From assembly GCF_004359375.1 (NCBI RefSeq), contig NZ_CP034726.1, positions 1,364,001 to 1,428,000 on the forward strand: DNA of 64,000 nucleotides, given 5' to 3'. Positions 28,339-37,315 of the stretch are shown in pieces (positions within the stretch are counted from its first letter, which is position 1; the number at the start of each line of letters is the position of its first letter). This stretch comes from Acetilactobacillus jinshanensis. Its GTDB lineage: Bacteria > Bacillota > Bacilli > Lactobacillales > Lactobacillaceae. The translations under genes were made by a program, and so were the position numbers. The notes under the pieces are model-generated. The model made no database searches. It saw nothing but the letters and a program-made list of their open reading frames with translations, and had not been told where the DNA came from.

Positions 28339-28875
28339 ATGAACTTCACCGCGATCGATTTTGAAACGGCCAATCGACAACGAGCAAGTGCCTGTTCACT
28401 AGCTTTAACGATCGTTAAAAATGATCAGGTCGTTGACGAAATTTACTCATTAATTAATCCAGAAATTAATTTTAACTGGCAGAACACCAAGGTAAACGGT
28501 ATTCATTCCAAAGATGTGATCGGTGCACCAACGTTTCCGGAATTATGGAAAGTCATCAAGCCGTTCTTTAACAATAACCAACTAGTCGTTGCGCATAATG
28601 CTAATTTTGATAATGCGGTTCTGTGTGACAGCATTGATCGTTACGGCCTGCAACAACCCAGGTATTTAACTTTAGATACTTTAAAATCAACCCGAAAACT
28701 ATACCCGGGATTTTTAGATTATAAGTTAAATACCGTCTGTGGCCAGTTAAACATCCCGTTAAAAGATCATCATAACGCCCTATGCGACAGTACCGCTTGT
28801 GCCCAGATTCTAATTCATGAGCATCAGCAATTTGGCGATACGCTAATTAGACCGTTCATCAACGTCATCAATTAA
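28339..28875 (+). CDS. 3'-5' exonuclease, DEDDh (DnaQ-like) family
   Basis: Stand-alone exonuclease of 178 residues. ExoI FTAIDFETAN (residues 3-12, catalytic Asp and Glu), ExoII HNANFDNAVL near 92 and ExoIII HHNALCDSTACAQ near 144 supply the DEDDh residues. No polymerase or BRCT domain is attached. It resembles the small DNA polymerase III epsilon-like exonucleases of lactobacilli; whether it acts on DNA or RNA cannot be told. The start is an ATG with RBS AAGGAAG. Confidence 0.88.
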   Translation: MNFTAIDFETANRQRASACSLALTIVKNDQVVDEIYSLINPEINFNWQNTKVNGIHSKDVIGAPTFPELWKVIKPFFNNNQLVVAHNANFDNAVLCDSIDRYGLQQPRYLTLDTLKSTRKLYPGFLDYKLNTVCGQLNIPLKDHHNALCDSTACAQILIHEHQQFGDTLIRPFINVIN

Positions 28876-28883
28876 CGTAAATT

Positions 28884-28921
28884 AAAAGTGATTAAGAATT
28901 CATTTCTTAATCACTTTTTTA
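28884..28921. terminator. Bidirectional terminator inside the 3' end of the GNAT gene
   Basis: Stem AAAGTGATTAAGAA / TTCTTAATCACTTT followed by TTTTATT on the plus strand. The last seven codons of the convergent GNAT gene lie within the hairpin. Confidence 0.85.
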
Positions 28922-29406
28922 TTAATCTTCATTTCCTGAGCCATAATCGAATGACCCTTTAACCAAATCGTTTTAACGAAGTGAAAGCCGCACTTCTTGT
29001 ACACGTGAACGGCAGCTTGATTTTGATTCTCAACGGTCAAAAATAACGTCGATAAATCACTGTAAGTTTGGAACCAACGGATTGCTTCCTGAACTAAACG
29101 GGTCCCTAAGCCCAAATTCCAGTATTTCTTTTCAACCGCAACGCCTAATTCACCAATCCCAGATTTTACCTGTTGAACGGTAACTAGACCAACAGCTTGA
29201 TGCGACGCTTTTATGATAATAATGACGTTACCCAACGTATGATTGATTAACTCGATCTGTCTTTGTTCCTGAGCAACGGAAATCTTTGACCAACTCGGGT
29301 CGATCGTCACCGTTTTAGTTTCTTGGGACAACTGTTTAGTTAATTTTAAAAGCGTTGCAGCATCACTCGGATCAGCCGTTTTAATTATAAAAGCCGTTGA
29401 CATCAT
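28900..29406 (-). CDS. GNAT family N-acetyltransferase
   Basis: Acetyl-CoA-dependent acetyltransferase of 168 residues. The acetyl-CoA loop reads KYWNLGLGTRLVQEAI near 96-111 (Q/RxxGxG/A pattern), followed by LFLTVENQNQAAVHVYKKCGF, typical of the fold. It overlaps tsaE by one base (TAATG). Position after tsaE recalls RimI (acetylation of ribosomal protein S18) in other bacteria, but the residues are not distinctive enough to say so. It is probably a general GNAT. Confidence 0.82.
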   Translation of the reverse strand: MMSTAFIIKTADPSDAATLLKLTKQLSQETKTVTIDPSWSKISVAQEQRQIELINHTLGNVIIIIKASHQAVGLVTVQQVKSGIGELGVAVEKKYWNLGLGTRLVQEAIRWFQTYSDLSTLFLTVENQNQAAVHVYKKCGFHFVKTIWLKGHSIMAQEMKINKKVIKK

Positions 29407-29870
29407 TACTTCAAAGCTTTCTTAATAACATTCTCAAAGTGTTTGCCATGTGGTTCAAAATAAAGCGTTCGGTAATTATCGCCCTTGGAATCATCACGAC
29501 GAAAAACGATTCGTAAATTGTGAGGTGGTAATTCATCAGCAATGTATTTTGACCACTCAACGACGTTAATACCGTCACCATTAAAGTATTCTTCTAGGCC
29601 CATGTCTTCACCGCTACCGTCATCTAAACGGTAAGCGTCCATGTGATATAACGGGACTCGGCCTTCTTTATACTCTCTAATGATGACGTAGGTTGGGCTT
29701 AAGATCGGTCGTTTAATACCTAAGCCTTTCGCAAGACCTTTGGTAAACGTCGTCTTACCAGCACCTAAATCACCGTCTAATAGTAAAACATCCGGTGGAT
29801 TAAGGTATGGTGCAATTTTTTTACCGATCATTTCAGTTTGTTTAGCGTTTTTTGATTCTAATTTAAGCAC
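29406..29870 (-). CDS. tsaE: tRNA t6A biosynthesis ATPase TsaE
   Basis: ATPase that works with TsaB/TsaD/TsaC to make threonylcarbamoyl-adenosine at tRNA position 37. Walker A LDGDLGAGKTTFTKGLAKGL near 34-53, then SPTYVIIREY and HMDAYRLDD as in the family. The start is taken as the GTG at 29870 (MLKLESKNAKQ), with GGTG six bases upstream; an in-frame GTG at 29882 is possible. It follows pta by 15 bases and is coupled to the GNAT. Confidence 0.92.
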   Translation of the reverse strand: MLKLESKNAKQTEMIGKKIAPYLNPPDVLLLDGDLGAGKTTFTKGLAKGLGIKRPILSPTYVIIREYKEGRVPLYHMDAYRLDDGSGEDMGLEEYFNGDGINVVEWSKYIADELPPHNLRIVFRRDDSKGDNYRTLYFEPHGKHFENVIKKALK

Positions 29871-29885
29871 GTTAATCACCACGAT

Positions 29886-30863
29886 TTATTTGATTGACTG
29901 AAGAGCATTAATGATCGCAATTCGATAGATATCACTAGCACTGCAGCCACGAGAAAGGTCTGATACAGGATACTTAAGGCCCTGTAAAATCGGCCCTAAA
30001 GCTTCATAACCGCCCAAGCGCTGAACTAATTTGTAACCGATGTTGCCTGACTGTAATTCAGGAAAAATCAGGACGTTAGCGTGTCCAGCCACTTTAGATC
30101 CAGGGGCCTTTAATTCAGCGACTTCGGGTACCAATGCAGCATCTAACTGTAATTCACCGTCAATCGCTAACTTAGGATCTTTCTGACGAGCTAACTGAGT
30201 TGCTTGCTGAACGCTAGTAACCATCGGTCCTTTAGCAGAACCCTTAGTTGAAAAGCTAAGCATGGCAACCTTTGGATCGATCCCAAATAATTTAGCGGTC
30301 TTGGCACTTTCGACCGCAACCTCACTCATGGCGTCGGCATCTAACGTTAAATTAATGGCACAGTCAGCAAAGACATAACGATGATCACCCTTAACCATGA
30401 GAAATGCACCACTAACTCGCTTAACACCAGGCTTGGTCTTGATGATCTGTAAAGCTGGGCGAACGGTATCAGCAGTTGGGTGAATGGCTCCGGATACCAT
30501 CCCGTCAACTAGACGCATGTAAACTAGCATGGTGCCGAAATAGTTCGGATCCTGCAGCCATTGTTTAGCCTGTTCACGAGTGGTCTTGCCGTGACGACGG
30601 GCAACTAATGCATTAAGCATCTTGTCATAATCAGCTTTTGGATATTTCTTAATATCAATAATTTTAACGTGATTTAAGTTTAAGCCATTTTGATTAGCGA
30701 GATCTTTAATCTTATCAGCTGATCCCAATAAAACGGGTTCAACAACTTGATCGTTAGCTAATTTAGCGGCAGCTTCTAAGACTCGGAAGTCGCCACCTTC
30801 TGGGAAAACAATCTTCTGATGATGACCTTTTACTTCTGTTTTTAACTGGTCTAAAAGATTCAA
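29886..30863 (-). CDS. pta: Phosphate acetyltransferase
   Basis: Converts acetyl-CoA and phosphate to acetyl phosphate and CoA. 325 residues, a typical single-domain PTA: GLKYPVSDLSRGCSASDIY at the C-terminus and SFSTKGSAKGP near 210. The start is a TTG at 30863, seven bases after TGGAGG, immediately after the ung stop; a longer frame into ung would overlap it by 58 bases and lacks a ribosome site. ackA is not adjacent. Confidence 0.95.
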   Translation of the reverse strand: MNLLDQLKTEVKGHHQKIVFPEGGDFRVLEAAAKLANDQVVEPVLLGSADKIKDLANQNGLNLNHVKIIDIKKYPKADYDKMLNALVARRHGKTTREQAKQWLQDPNYFGTMLVYMRLVDGMVSGAIHPTADTVRPALQIIKTKPGVKRVSGAFLMVKGDHRYVFADCAINLTLDADAMSEVAVESAKTAKLFGIDPKVAMLSFSTKGSAKGPMVTSVQQATQLARQKDPKLAIDGELQLDAALVPEVAELKAPGSKVAGHANVLIFPELQSGNIGYKLVQRLGGYEALGPILQGLKYPVSDLSRGCSASDIYRIAIINALQSIK

Positions 30864-30865
30864 TG

Positions 30866-31579
30866 TTATGCCTCCAGATCTTTCTTTGCTTGAGCCACGG
30901 TTACGTGTTCTGGTAATTGCCAATCAATCGGCTTTTCACCCAATGCTTTTAAAGCTTCGTTCGTCTTAGAAAACGGACGGGAGCCAAAGAAGCCACGGTT
31001 AGCGGATAACGGACTTGGGTGTGCAGACTGCAGAACCACGTTCTTTGAAGTATCGATTAATTTGATCTTATTTCTGGCCGCACGGCCCCATAAGATAAAG
31101 ACAACGGGCTTTTTACGTTCTGATAATTTCTGAATCGCGGCATCGGTCAAACGTTCCCAGCCTTTGCCTTTATGAGAAAAGGCTTGACCGTTGCGAACCG
31201 TCAAAACCGAATTCAAAAGCAGAACGCCTTCTTTAGCCCACTTAATCAAGCAGCCATGATGAACCGGTTTAATACCTAAATCATTATACAATTCTTTATA
31301 AATGTTCTGTAAGGACGGCGGAATCTTAACATCCGGCATTACAGAAAAACTCAACCCTTGAGCCTGATGTGGTTCATGGTAAGGATCCTGGCCTAAAATA
31401 ACGACCTTGACTTTGTTAAATGGCGTTAATTTAAAGGCTTCAAAGATATTATCCATTGATGGATGAATGTAATGATTATTGTATTCATGAACTAAAAAGA
31501 CACGTAAACGCTGGTAGTACTCTTTTTCAAATTCTGGCTTTAGAACGTCCCACCAGTCATTATCGATAAAACGACGCAT
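30866..31579 (-). CDS. ung: Uracil-DNA glycosylase
   Basis: Removes uracil from DNA. 237 residues of family 1: the catalytic water-activating loop [18 protein letters not shown] (near 62-80), LLLNSVLTV near 123 and the His loop [12 protein letters not shown] near 187. The start is the ATG at 31579 after AGAGGTG; an in-frame GTG six bases upstream is part of that ribosome site. It precedes pta by two bases. Confidence 0.97.
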   Translation of the reverse strand: MRRFIDNDWWDVLKPEFEKEYYQRLRVFLVHEYNNHYIHPSMDNIFEAFKLTPFNKVKVVILGQDPYHEPHQAQGLSFSVMPDVKIPPSLQNIYKELYNDLGIKPVHHGCLIKWAKEGVLLLNSVLTVRNGQAFSHKGKGWERLTDAAIQKLSERKKPVVFILWGRAARNKIKLIDTSKNVVLQSAHPSPLSANRGFFGSRPFSKTNEALKALGEKPIDWQLPEHVTVAQAKKDLEA

Positions 31580-31632
31580 ATTCACACCTCTTAGATAATC
31601 ATATCATACATTACTAAATTAACGACCATAAT

Positions 31633-31660
31633 AAAAAAGTCCCTCTTAAAGGGACCGTTG
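31633..31660 (-). terminator. Terminator after smpB
   Basis: Stem GTCCCTTT / AGAGGGAC with a tiny loop followed by TTTTTTATT on the minus strand. Confidence 0.88.
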
Positions 31661-31669
31661 ATTTAAAAT

Positions 31670-32137
31670 TTAATAATGTTTCATATATCTAGCAACTTCA
31701 CGTTTTTCAGCCCGCTTCTTAATGGCGGCTCGTTTATCATACTCATGCTTACCTTTTGCCACACCAATTAAGACTTTAGCAAAACCGTGCTTAATGTAGA
31801 TCTTTAAGGGAACTAACGTAATCCCCTTTTTCTGCACAGCATCCGCCATTCGGTGAATTTCACGTTTATGAAGCAGAAGTTTACGGTCTCGCCGAGGATT
31901 AACGTTATAAATATTACCTTCGGCATAGGGACTGATGTGAACATTTTCTAAGTAAGCCTGGCCATTACGAATTCGGGCAAACCCATCTTTTAAGTTAACC
32001 CGATGAGCTCGAATTGATTTAATTTCGGTTCCCTTTAAAACCATCCCGGCTTCATAGGTCTGTAAAATCGAATAATCATGACGAGCCTTACGATTTTGGG
32101 CCATTAAATTCTGATTTTTAGAATGACGTTTAGCCAA
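31670..32137 (-). CDS. smpB: SsrA-binding protein SmpB
   Basis: Binds tmRNA and delivers it to stalled ribosomes for trans-translation. 155 residues; core features [11 protein letters not shown] near 68, [18 protein letters not shown] (near 108) and the basic C-terminal tail that enters the mRNA channel. The start is a TTG seven bases after AGAGGTG. It follows rnr by 20 bases, a conserved pairing, because RNase R degrades the faulty messages. Confidence 0.96.
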   Translation of the reverse strand: MAKRHSKNQNLMAQNRKARHDYSILQTYEAGMVLKGTEIKSIRAHRVNLKDGFARIRNGQAYLENVHISPYAEGNIYNVNPRRDRKLLLHKREIHRMADAVQKKGITLVPLKIYIKHGFAKVLIGVAKGKHEYDKRAAIKKRAEKREVARYMKHY

Positions 32138-32157
32138 GGTAGTTCACCTCTAGTCAA

Positions 32158-34692
32158 TCAATGATTGGATTTTGAAACGTTTTTAATCTTGTAGGATTTC
32201 CAAGAGTTACCTTGATGGCCATGGTTATTGCCATGACTACGGTGATCATTGTTACCGTGGCCATTGTGACGATGGCCAAAGAACTTATGACCATAAGTGT
32301 GGCCATGACCATGATGAAATCCATGTGATCTATGATCATTATTAGCATGATTATCATTGTGAGAACCAAAATGATTATGACCGTGGAAATGTCCATGGTG
32401 GAAGCCATGCGACTTGTGATCATCATTGTTATTGTCATGGTTATGAGAGCCAAAGTGACCGTAACCATGACCATGGAAGTGGTTATTGAAATGACGGTGG
32501 CCATGACTATGTCTTGGTGGCAAGATATTCGTCTTCGGTGCATCTTCAGGGTCGACAACGGTGAAGTCAATCTGACTCTGATCAACATCGACATGAATAA
32601 CTTTAACCTTGACTGTTTGACCGATTCGATAAGTTCGACGAGTATGAACACCAACTAAGGCCATGTACTTATCGACGTACTTGTAGAAGTCATCGTTCAT
32701 TCGACTAATGTGAACCAAGCCTTCAATGGTGTTTGGTAACTGAATGAACATCCCAAACTTCATAACTGAACTAACGGTGGCGTTAAAGACTTCACCGATG
32801 TGATCAGCCATGTATTCAGCTTCCTTCATGGAATCAGTATCACGTTCAGTTTGAACTTCACGAACTTCACATTCGGATGAATGATCTGCAATGGCTTCTA
32901 AGGCACCACCAAAGTGAGCTTTCGACTGGTCATTAATGCCATGTTTGCCATAATAATGAATCATGCGATTAACCATGGTATCTGGGTAACGACGAATCGG
33001 CGAAGTGAAATGTGTGTAGTACTTCATAGCTAACCCAAAGTGACCTAATTCTTGGTCAGTATAACGAGCTTTCTGCATACTACGAAGCATCATAACTGAA
33101 ATGACTGGTTCCTGAGGAGTTCCAGCGACCTTATCCAAAATCTTCTGGAAAGTCTTCGGCTTGATGTGATGACGTAGATCACCATGAACTTCAATCCCTA
33201 AGACGTTCAAGAGATTGATAAAGTCCTTAACCTTGGCCTTATCGGGATTTTCGTGGACACGGTAAATAAACGGAACGTGCTTCTTATAGTACGTCTTGGC
33301 AACCGTTTCGTTGGCAGCTAGCATCATAGATTCAACCATGCGTTCACCAATTCCACGATGACGAACTCGAACGTCGATCGGATGACCCTTTTTATCAACG
33401 ATAATTTCAGGTTCAGGGTTATCAAATGAAATGGCACCTAAACGCTGACGATGCTTTAACAAAATCTTATGAAGATGTGCCATCGTTTGTAACATTGGTA
33501 CGACGTCGGCATACTTCTTCATCATTTCAGGATCATGTTTTTCTAAAATGGCGTTCACTTCGTTGTACGTCATCCGGTGATCAGAATGCATGTAACTTGG
33601 GTGAATACGACTCTTAATGATGTCACCCTTAGGCGTGATCTCCATTTCACAACTCATGCATAAACGTAACTTGCCTTCGAAAAGTGAGCAAATTCCGTTT
33701 GAGAGTCGACGCGGTAACATTGGAATGACACGGTCAGTTAAGTAAACGGAAGTTCCACGTTTAAAGGCTTCTTTATCAATGGCACTACCCGCTTTAACGT
33801 AATGACCAACATCGGCAATGTGAACACCTAAATGATAGTTACCGTTTGGTAATTTCCATGCGGTTCCGGCATCATCTAAATCTTTTGATTCGTCACCATC
33901 AATCGTAATTAACTTCTGGTGGGTAATGTCTTCACGGCCCTTTAATTCCGGTTTAGTAACGTGATCCGGAATGGCGTCGGCTTCCTGTAATACGTTTTCA
34001 GGGAACTGTGACGGAACTTTATGTGAATAAACGATCTGTAGAATATCAATTCCAGGGTCATCCACACTACCGATAATTTCTTTAGCGACACCTACCATGT
34101 AATCAGGATGATCATCATTTGGGTATTCGGTAATGTCAGCGGTGATTACTTCACCAGGAGTTGGTTTTAAGCCAACGTCATTAACGTAAAACTTAAGTCC
34201 CTGTAACTTATGGTCCTTTAACTTAACCTGACCATAGAAATTCTTATCGTCAGATTTGGCAAAAGCACCCACAACCTGGCTGTAGCTACGTTCTTTGATC
34301 TTATCAACAGCACCTTCAGGACCCTTTTTAGAACCGGGTTCAGCAGGACGAATGATTCTCATGTCAACGACATCACCGTTCATGGCGTGCATCGTGTGAT
34401 CCGGTGCAATATATGCATCCGGTAAGGTGTCATCATAGCGAACGAAACCGAAGCCCTTTGGATTAGAATTGAAAGTTCCTTCTAATTCTAACTTCGTTGG
34501 GTTGATATGAAACTTATCCTTATCAACGATGATCATTTTTTCACGTTCAAGTTCCGCAATTACGGGAACGATCATTTTAAAGGCGGCTGACCCCGAGTAA
34601 CCTAATCGTTGAGCAATTTTCTCAACGGTGAAGTCTTCTTTTGGGTAACCCCTTAAGATATTTACAATGTTTAACTTTAAAGTACTATCCAC
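32158..34692 (-). CDS. rnr: Ribonuclease R with a long histidine-rich C-terminal tail
   Basis: 3'-5' exoribonuclease, 844 residues. N-terminal winged helix (1-65), cold-shock domains (about 75-225), RNB catalytic domain (about 250-580) with DDAGTAWKL and GVHIADVGHYV and the metal-binding aspartates, then an S1 domain (about 630-715). After the S1 domain, residues about 727-844 form a tail with about 35 His, many Asn, Gly and Asp and three copies of a unit close to NNDHRSHGFHHGH. RNase R tails are usually Lys/Arg or Ser rich, so this is unusual. The start is GTG with GAGGA. It lies upstream of smpB. Confidence 0.96.
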   Translation of the reverse strand: MDSTLKLNIVNILRGYPKEDFTVEKIAQRLGYSGSAAFKMIVPVIAELEREKMIIVDKDKFHINPTKLELEGTFNSNPKGFGFVRYDDTLPDAYIAPDHTMHAMNGDVVDMRIIRPAEPGSKKGPEGAVDKIKERSYSQVVGAFAKSDDKNFYGQVKLKDHKLQGLKFYVNDVGLKPTPGEVITADITEYPNDDHPDYMVGVAKEIIGSVDDPGIDILQIVYSHKVPSQFPENVLQEADAIPDHVTKPELKGREDITHQKLITIDGDESKDLDDAGTAWKLPNGNYHLGVHIADVGHYVKAGSAIDKEAFKRGTSVYLTDRVIPMLPRRLSNGICSLFEGKLRLCMSCEMEITPKGDIIKSRIHPSYMHSDHRMTYNEVNAILEKHDPEMMKKYADVVPMLQTMAHLHKILLKHRQRLGAISFDNPEPEIIVDKKGHPIDVRVRHRGIGERMVESMMLAANETVAKTYYKKHVPFIYRVHENPDKAKVKDFINLLNVLGIEVHGDLRHHIKPKTFQKILDKVAGTPQEPVISVMMLRSMQKARYTDQELGHFGLAMKYYTHFTSPIRRYPDTMVNRMIHYYGKHGINDQSKAHFGGALEAIADHSSECEVREVQTERDTDSMKEAEYMADHIGEVFNATVSSVMKFGMFIQLPNTIEGLVHISRMNDDFYKYVDKYMALVGVHTRRTYRIGQTVKVKVIHVDVDQSQIDFTVVDPEDAPKTNILPPRHSHGHRHFNNHFHGHGYGHFGSHNHDNNNDDHKSHGFHHGHFHGHNHFGSHNDNHANNDHRSHGFHHGHGHTYGHKFFGHRHNGHGNNDHRSHGNNHGHQGNSWKSYKIKNVSKSNH
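32161..32514 (-). repeat. Low-complexity coding repeat (His-rich tail of RNase R)
   Basis: Degenerate DNA repeats built on CATGGTCATGG-like and GGTCATCACAA-like words, encoding the His/Asn/Gly tail. The repeats open long reading frames in other phases on both strands, which are not real genes. Confidence 0.85.
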
Positions 34693-34754
34693 AATTAATT
34701 CCTCATTAAATTTTCTAACATTTACTTGTATTTTTTATCAATTTTAAAAACGAT

Positions 34755-34791
34755 TATTAAAAAATCCCCTGACTTATTGTGCAGGGGACCC
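34755..34791 (-). terminator. Terminator after secG
   Basis: Stem CCCCTG / CAGGGG with a nine-base loop, flanked by TCCC and GGA extension, followed by ATTTTTTAAT on the minus strand. rnr therefore needs its own promoter in the remaining 60 bases. Confidence 0.8.
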
Positions 34792-34797
34792 ATTTAC

Positions 34798-35031
34798 TTA
34801 ATGTGCTGATAACCATGCTAAGATTAAAGCGGCAGCAAAGAAGATAACACCTAAGACAACGGTGACTTTTTGCATGAAGCCTTCGAAGCCACGTGACTTA
34901 TGTGAAAATAAATTATTAGCACCACCGGTTAAAGATCCCATGGCACTACTGGTCTTAGCTGGCTGCATCAAAACAGCGATAATAATTAAAATGCTATCGA
35001 CCAATATTACAGACATGAAAAAGTTATACAA
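34798..35031 (-). CDS. secG: Protein translocase subunit SecG
   Basis: Accessory subunit of the SecYEG channel, 77 residues with two membrane helices (about 3-22 and 52-74) and the conserved VLMQPAKTSSAMGSLTGGANNLF (part) between them. The start is a TTG at 35031 (MYNFFMSVIL), seven bases after AGGGGG, which matches the MYN start of many SecG proteins; an upstream in-frame alternative would add 15 residues with no ribosome site. Confidence 0.94.
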   Translation of the reverse strand: MYNFFMSVILVDSILIIIAVLMQPAKTSSAMGSLTGGANNLFSHKSRGFEGFMQKVTVVLGVIFFAAALILAWLSAH

Positions 35032-35121
35032 ACAACTGCCCCCTAAAGGCTCGATATTAAGATTTAGGTTATACAATAAACTCTATCATACAATCTGAAT
35101 AACTTTCAACCTAATTATAAT

Positions 35122-36393
35122 TCAAGATAGCAGTCGGTCCAATAACGTATCGTAAATCGGTCGACCGTCCAATAGGTCATCAACCACGTAAGCAACCACG
35201 ACGACCAGGCTTAAAGCCGCTAAATGATGCAACGTGCCAATCATTTCAGTAATTAATAAAATCGAAGTTAACGGCGATTTAGTAACACAAGCAAAATAGC
35301 CAGCCATCGCGACCGCAACAAATGATGCTAAGTAAACTGGTGACATTCCGTTCAGATCAATTAAGATCCGTGCATATCCAGCGCCGGTCAACGCACCAAA
35401 GGTTAAGATTGGCAGAAAAATACCACCAGGTAAGCCACTGCCAAACGCCAATGACGACCCAATCAATCGAATTATGAAGTAGCCAGCAATTACAAGAAAC
35501 GGGAACGATGTCTTAACAACCAGGTGAATTAACCCGGAGCCGGTCCCAATTAACTGTGGCCAGATGATCCCGATTGGGATCATGAAAAGAAGTGGAATGA
35601 TTGGTTTTGTCCATCCTGGAAGTTTATGAAATCGATAAACTTTGGACGAATTTAACGTTACGACTTTATATCCAAAGCCTAGAAAACCAATAATAATCCC
35701 CATAATGATAAGTTGTGGGAACAGATCCAACGGAATTGCACGCACTCTAGGAACATACAATAACGGAAGTTTGCCAAAGATACTCATGGAAACTAAATCT
35801 GATGCCACGGCAGCACTTAAAGTGATCAACCAGACCATCGTCGAGAAACCATGATATACCGTTTCTAAGACAAATAATGAACTAGCTAACGGAGTATTAA
35901 AAACAGCCGTTAGCCCAGCTGCCGCTCCACCAGCAATCATTAATTTAGTCCGTTCATGATTCTGGTGGGTCATTGATGCGACTCCCTGGGCCACAGAGCC
36001 ACCTAATTGAATTGACGGTCCTTCATGGCCCATAAAGACTCCACTTCCAACGGTTAAGGTACTGGTGATAAATTTTCGCCATAAAACTGGCCACCAGTAA
36101 TACCATTTACGGTCCGTTAACTCTGCTTCAATCTGTGGAATTCCTGAGCCGCTTACGGCTGAAAAATTATTGATAATCTTACCGATAACGACGGCTAAAG
36201 CGACGTTAATTAACAGGATTACCCAGATTAGATTGAGATTAGTTCGACAGGCAATATAAAGATATTTAAGACCCGTAAACATTACTTGAACTAGCCAGCG
36301 GAAAGCACTGACTACCGCTCCTGAACTAATCCCAACGACAATGCCAAGTAACACCATCCAAAAATGGTTTCGACTAAGTTTACGCAAATTCAA
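35122..36393 (-). CDS. CLC family chloride channel/transporter
   Basis: Membrane anion transporter of 423 residues. The three selectivity segments are visible: GSGIPQIEAE near 81, GHEGPSIQLGG near 121 (with the gating Glu) and GSGLPGGIFLP near 318. No C-terminal CBS domains. The GSGIP motif indicates chloride rather than the fluoride branch. It lies between tpiA (nine bases) and secG, the place where many lactobacilli have eno. Possible roles are acid resistance or charge balance. Confidence 0.9.
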   Translation of the reverse strand: MNLRKLSRNHFWMVLLGIVVGISSGAVVSAFRWLVQVMFTGLKYLYIACRTNLNLIWVILLINVALAVVIGKIINNFSAVSGSGIPQIEAELTDRKWYYWWPVLWRKFITSTLTVGSGVFMGHEGPSIQLGGSVAQGVASMTHQNHERTKLMIAGGAAAGLTAVFNTPLASSLFVLETVYHGFSTMVWLITLSAAVASDLVSMSIFGKLPLLYVPRVRAIPLDLFPQLIIMGIIIGFLGFGYKVVTLNSSKVYRFHKLPGWTKPIIPLLFMIPIGIIWPQLIGTGSGLIHLVVKTSFPFLVIAGYFIIRLIGSSLAFGSGLPGGIFLPILTFGALTGAGYARILIDLNGMSPVYLASFVAVAMAGYFACVTKSPLTSILLITEMIGTLHHLAALSLVVVVAYVVDDLLDGRPIYDTLLDRLLS

Positions 36394-36401
36394 TCACGCT
36401 T

Positions 36402-37178
36402 TTAGTCTCTAAATTTAATTAACTTTAAGAACGTTGACGGCTTCAAACTTGAGCCACCGGCTAGGACACCATCAATATCAGTTTGCTTCATAAGTGAACT
36501 GACGTTTCTAGGGGTAACACTACCACCGTACAAGATTCTGATCCGGTCTGCGATTGCGTCTGAATAAATATCAGACAGGGTGTGCCGAATCAAATAGCAA
36601 CCTTCTTCAGCTTCGTCAGGTGACGCACTGTGGCCGGTACCAATTGCCCAACTCGGTTCATAGGCAATCGTGACACGGCTAGCTTGATCTGCGGGAACGT
36701 GTTGCAGAGCTGAAATCACTTGGGTGACGACCCATTTAGACGGCTTACCGGAACCCAAACGGCCCATCGTTTCATCACAGCAGACGATTGGGTACATATG
36801 GTTCCTTAATACAGCCCGGATTTTCTGATTAATGAAGTGGTCACTTTCGTGAAAATACTTTCGTCGTTCTGAATGACCAACGATAACGTAGTGAACGCCC
36901 ATTTCAGCTAACGCTTTCGGGCTAACCTCACCGGTATAAGCACCGCTATCTTTGTAATAACAGTTTTCAGCACCGACTCTTAACGGTAAATGATGCTTGC
37001 GAACGTAATCAATCATCGTTTGTAAAAACAATGGTGAAGCCGCAATGGCCGTTTCAATCTGATCAGGCTTTGGTAAATGTCCGGTCAACTGTTTTAAATA
37101 CGGAACGACCTTATTAAGCGTTAAATTCATTTTCCAATTTCCAGCAATGAAAGGAATCCTCTTTTTAGAATTTGACAA
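36402..37178 (-). CDS. tpiA: Triosephosphate isomerase
   Basis: Interconverts dihydroxyacetone phosphate and glyceraldehyde-3-phosphate. 258 residues with NWKMN near 15, catalytic His in VIVGHSERRKYF near 99 and catalytic Glu in IAYEPSWAIGTG near 172, and phosphate-binding ILYGGSVTPRN near 214. The start is a TTG with AAGGGA upstream. It follows pgk after a terminator and a 135-base gap, so it may have its own promoter. Confidence 0.97.
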   Translation of the reverse strand: MSNSKKRIPFIAGNWKMNLTLNKVVPYLKQLTGHLPKPDQIETAIAASPLFLQTMIDYVRKHHLPLRVGAENCYYKDSGAYTGEVSPKALAEMGVHYVIVGHSERRKYFHESDHFINQKIRAVLRNHMYPIVCCDETMGRLGSGKPSKWVVTQVISALQHVPADQASRVTIAYEPSWAIGTGHSASPDEAEEGCYLIRHTLSDIYSDAIADRIRILYGGSVTPRNVSSLMKQTDIDGVLAGGSSLKPSTFLKLIKFRD

Positions 37179-37257
37179 TCCGGTCCCTTCTTTCTACCTA
37201 AATAGTATCTGACTTTATTTTACTATATATTCATTAAATAAAACATTTTCTTGAATA

Positions 37258-37294
37258 AAAAACAAAAAGCCCGGTAAAACTACCGAGCTTCAAA
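37258..37294 (-). terminator. Terminator after pgk
   Basis: Stem AGCTCGGTA / TACCGGGCT with loop GTTT and TTTTTGTTTTTT tail on the minus strand. Confidence 0.88.
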
Positions 37295-37315
37295 TTAATT
37301 TTTAAATTAAATGAT

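Noticed and set aside
30864-30923. Overlap of pta with ung
   Set aside because: It comes from choosing an in-frame start without a ribosome site; the TTG at 30863 removes the overlap.
32161-32514. Short direct repeats that could be taken for a CRISPR-like or satellite array
   Set aside because: Repeat units are irregular, without spacers, and in frame with rnr, encoding its tail.
32154-32654. Long minus-strand frame of 166 codons over the 3' end of rnr, rich in Met, Thr and Ile
   Set aside because: It is another phase of the low-complexity His-tail repeats; no ribosome site, and it overlaps rnr fully.
32332-32658. Plus-strand frame of 108 codons antisense to rnr
   Set aside because: Same repeat effect; biased composition and no start signal.
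35122-36393. GHEGP instead of GREGP in the CLC protein as a novelty
   Set aside because: GHEGP/GKEGP variants are ordinary in Firmicute CLC proteins.
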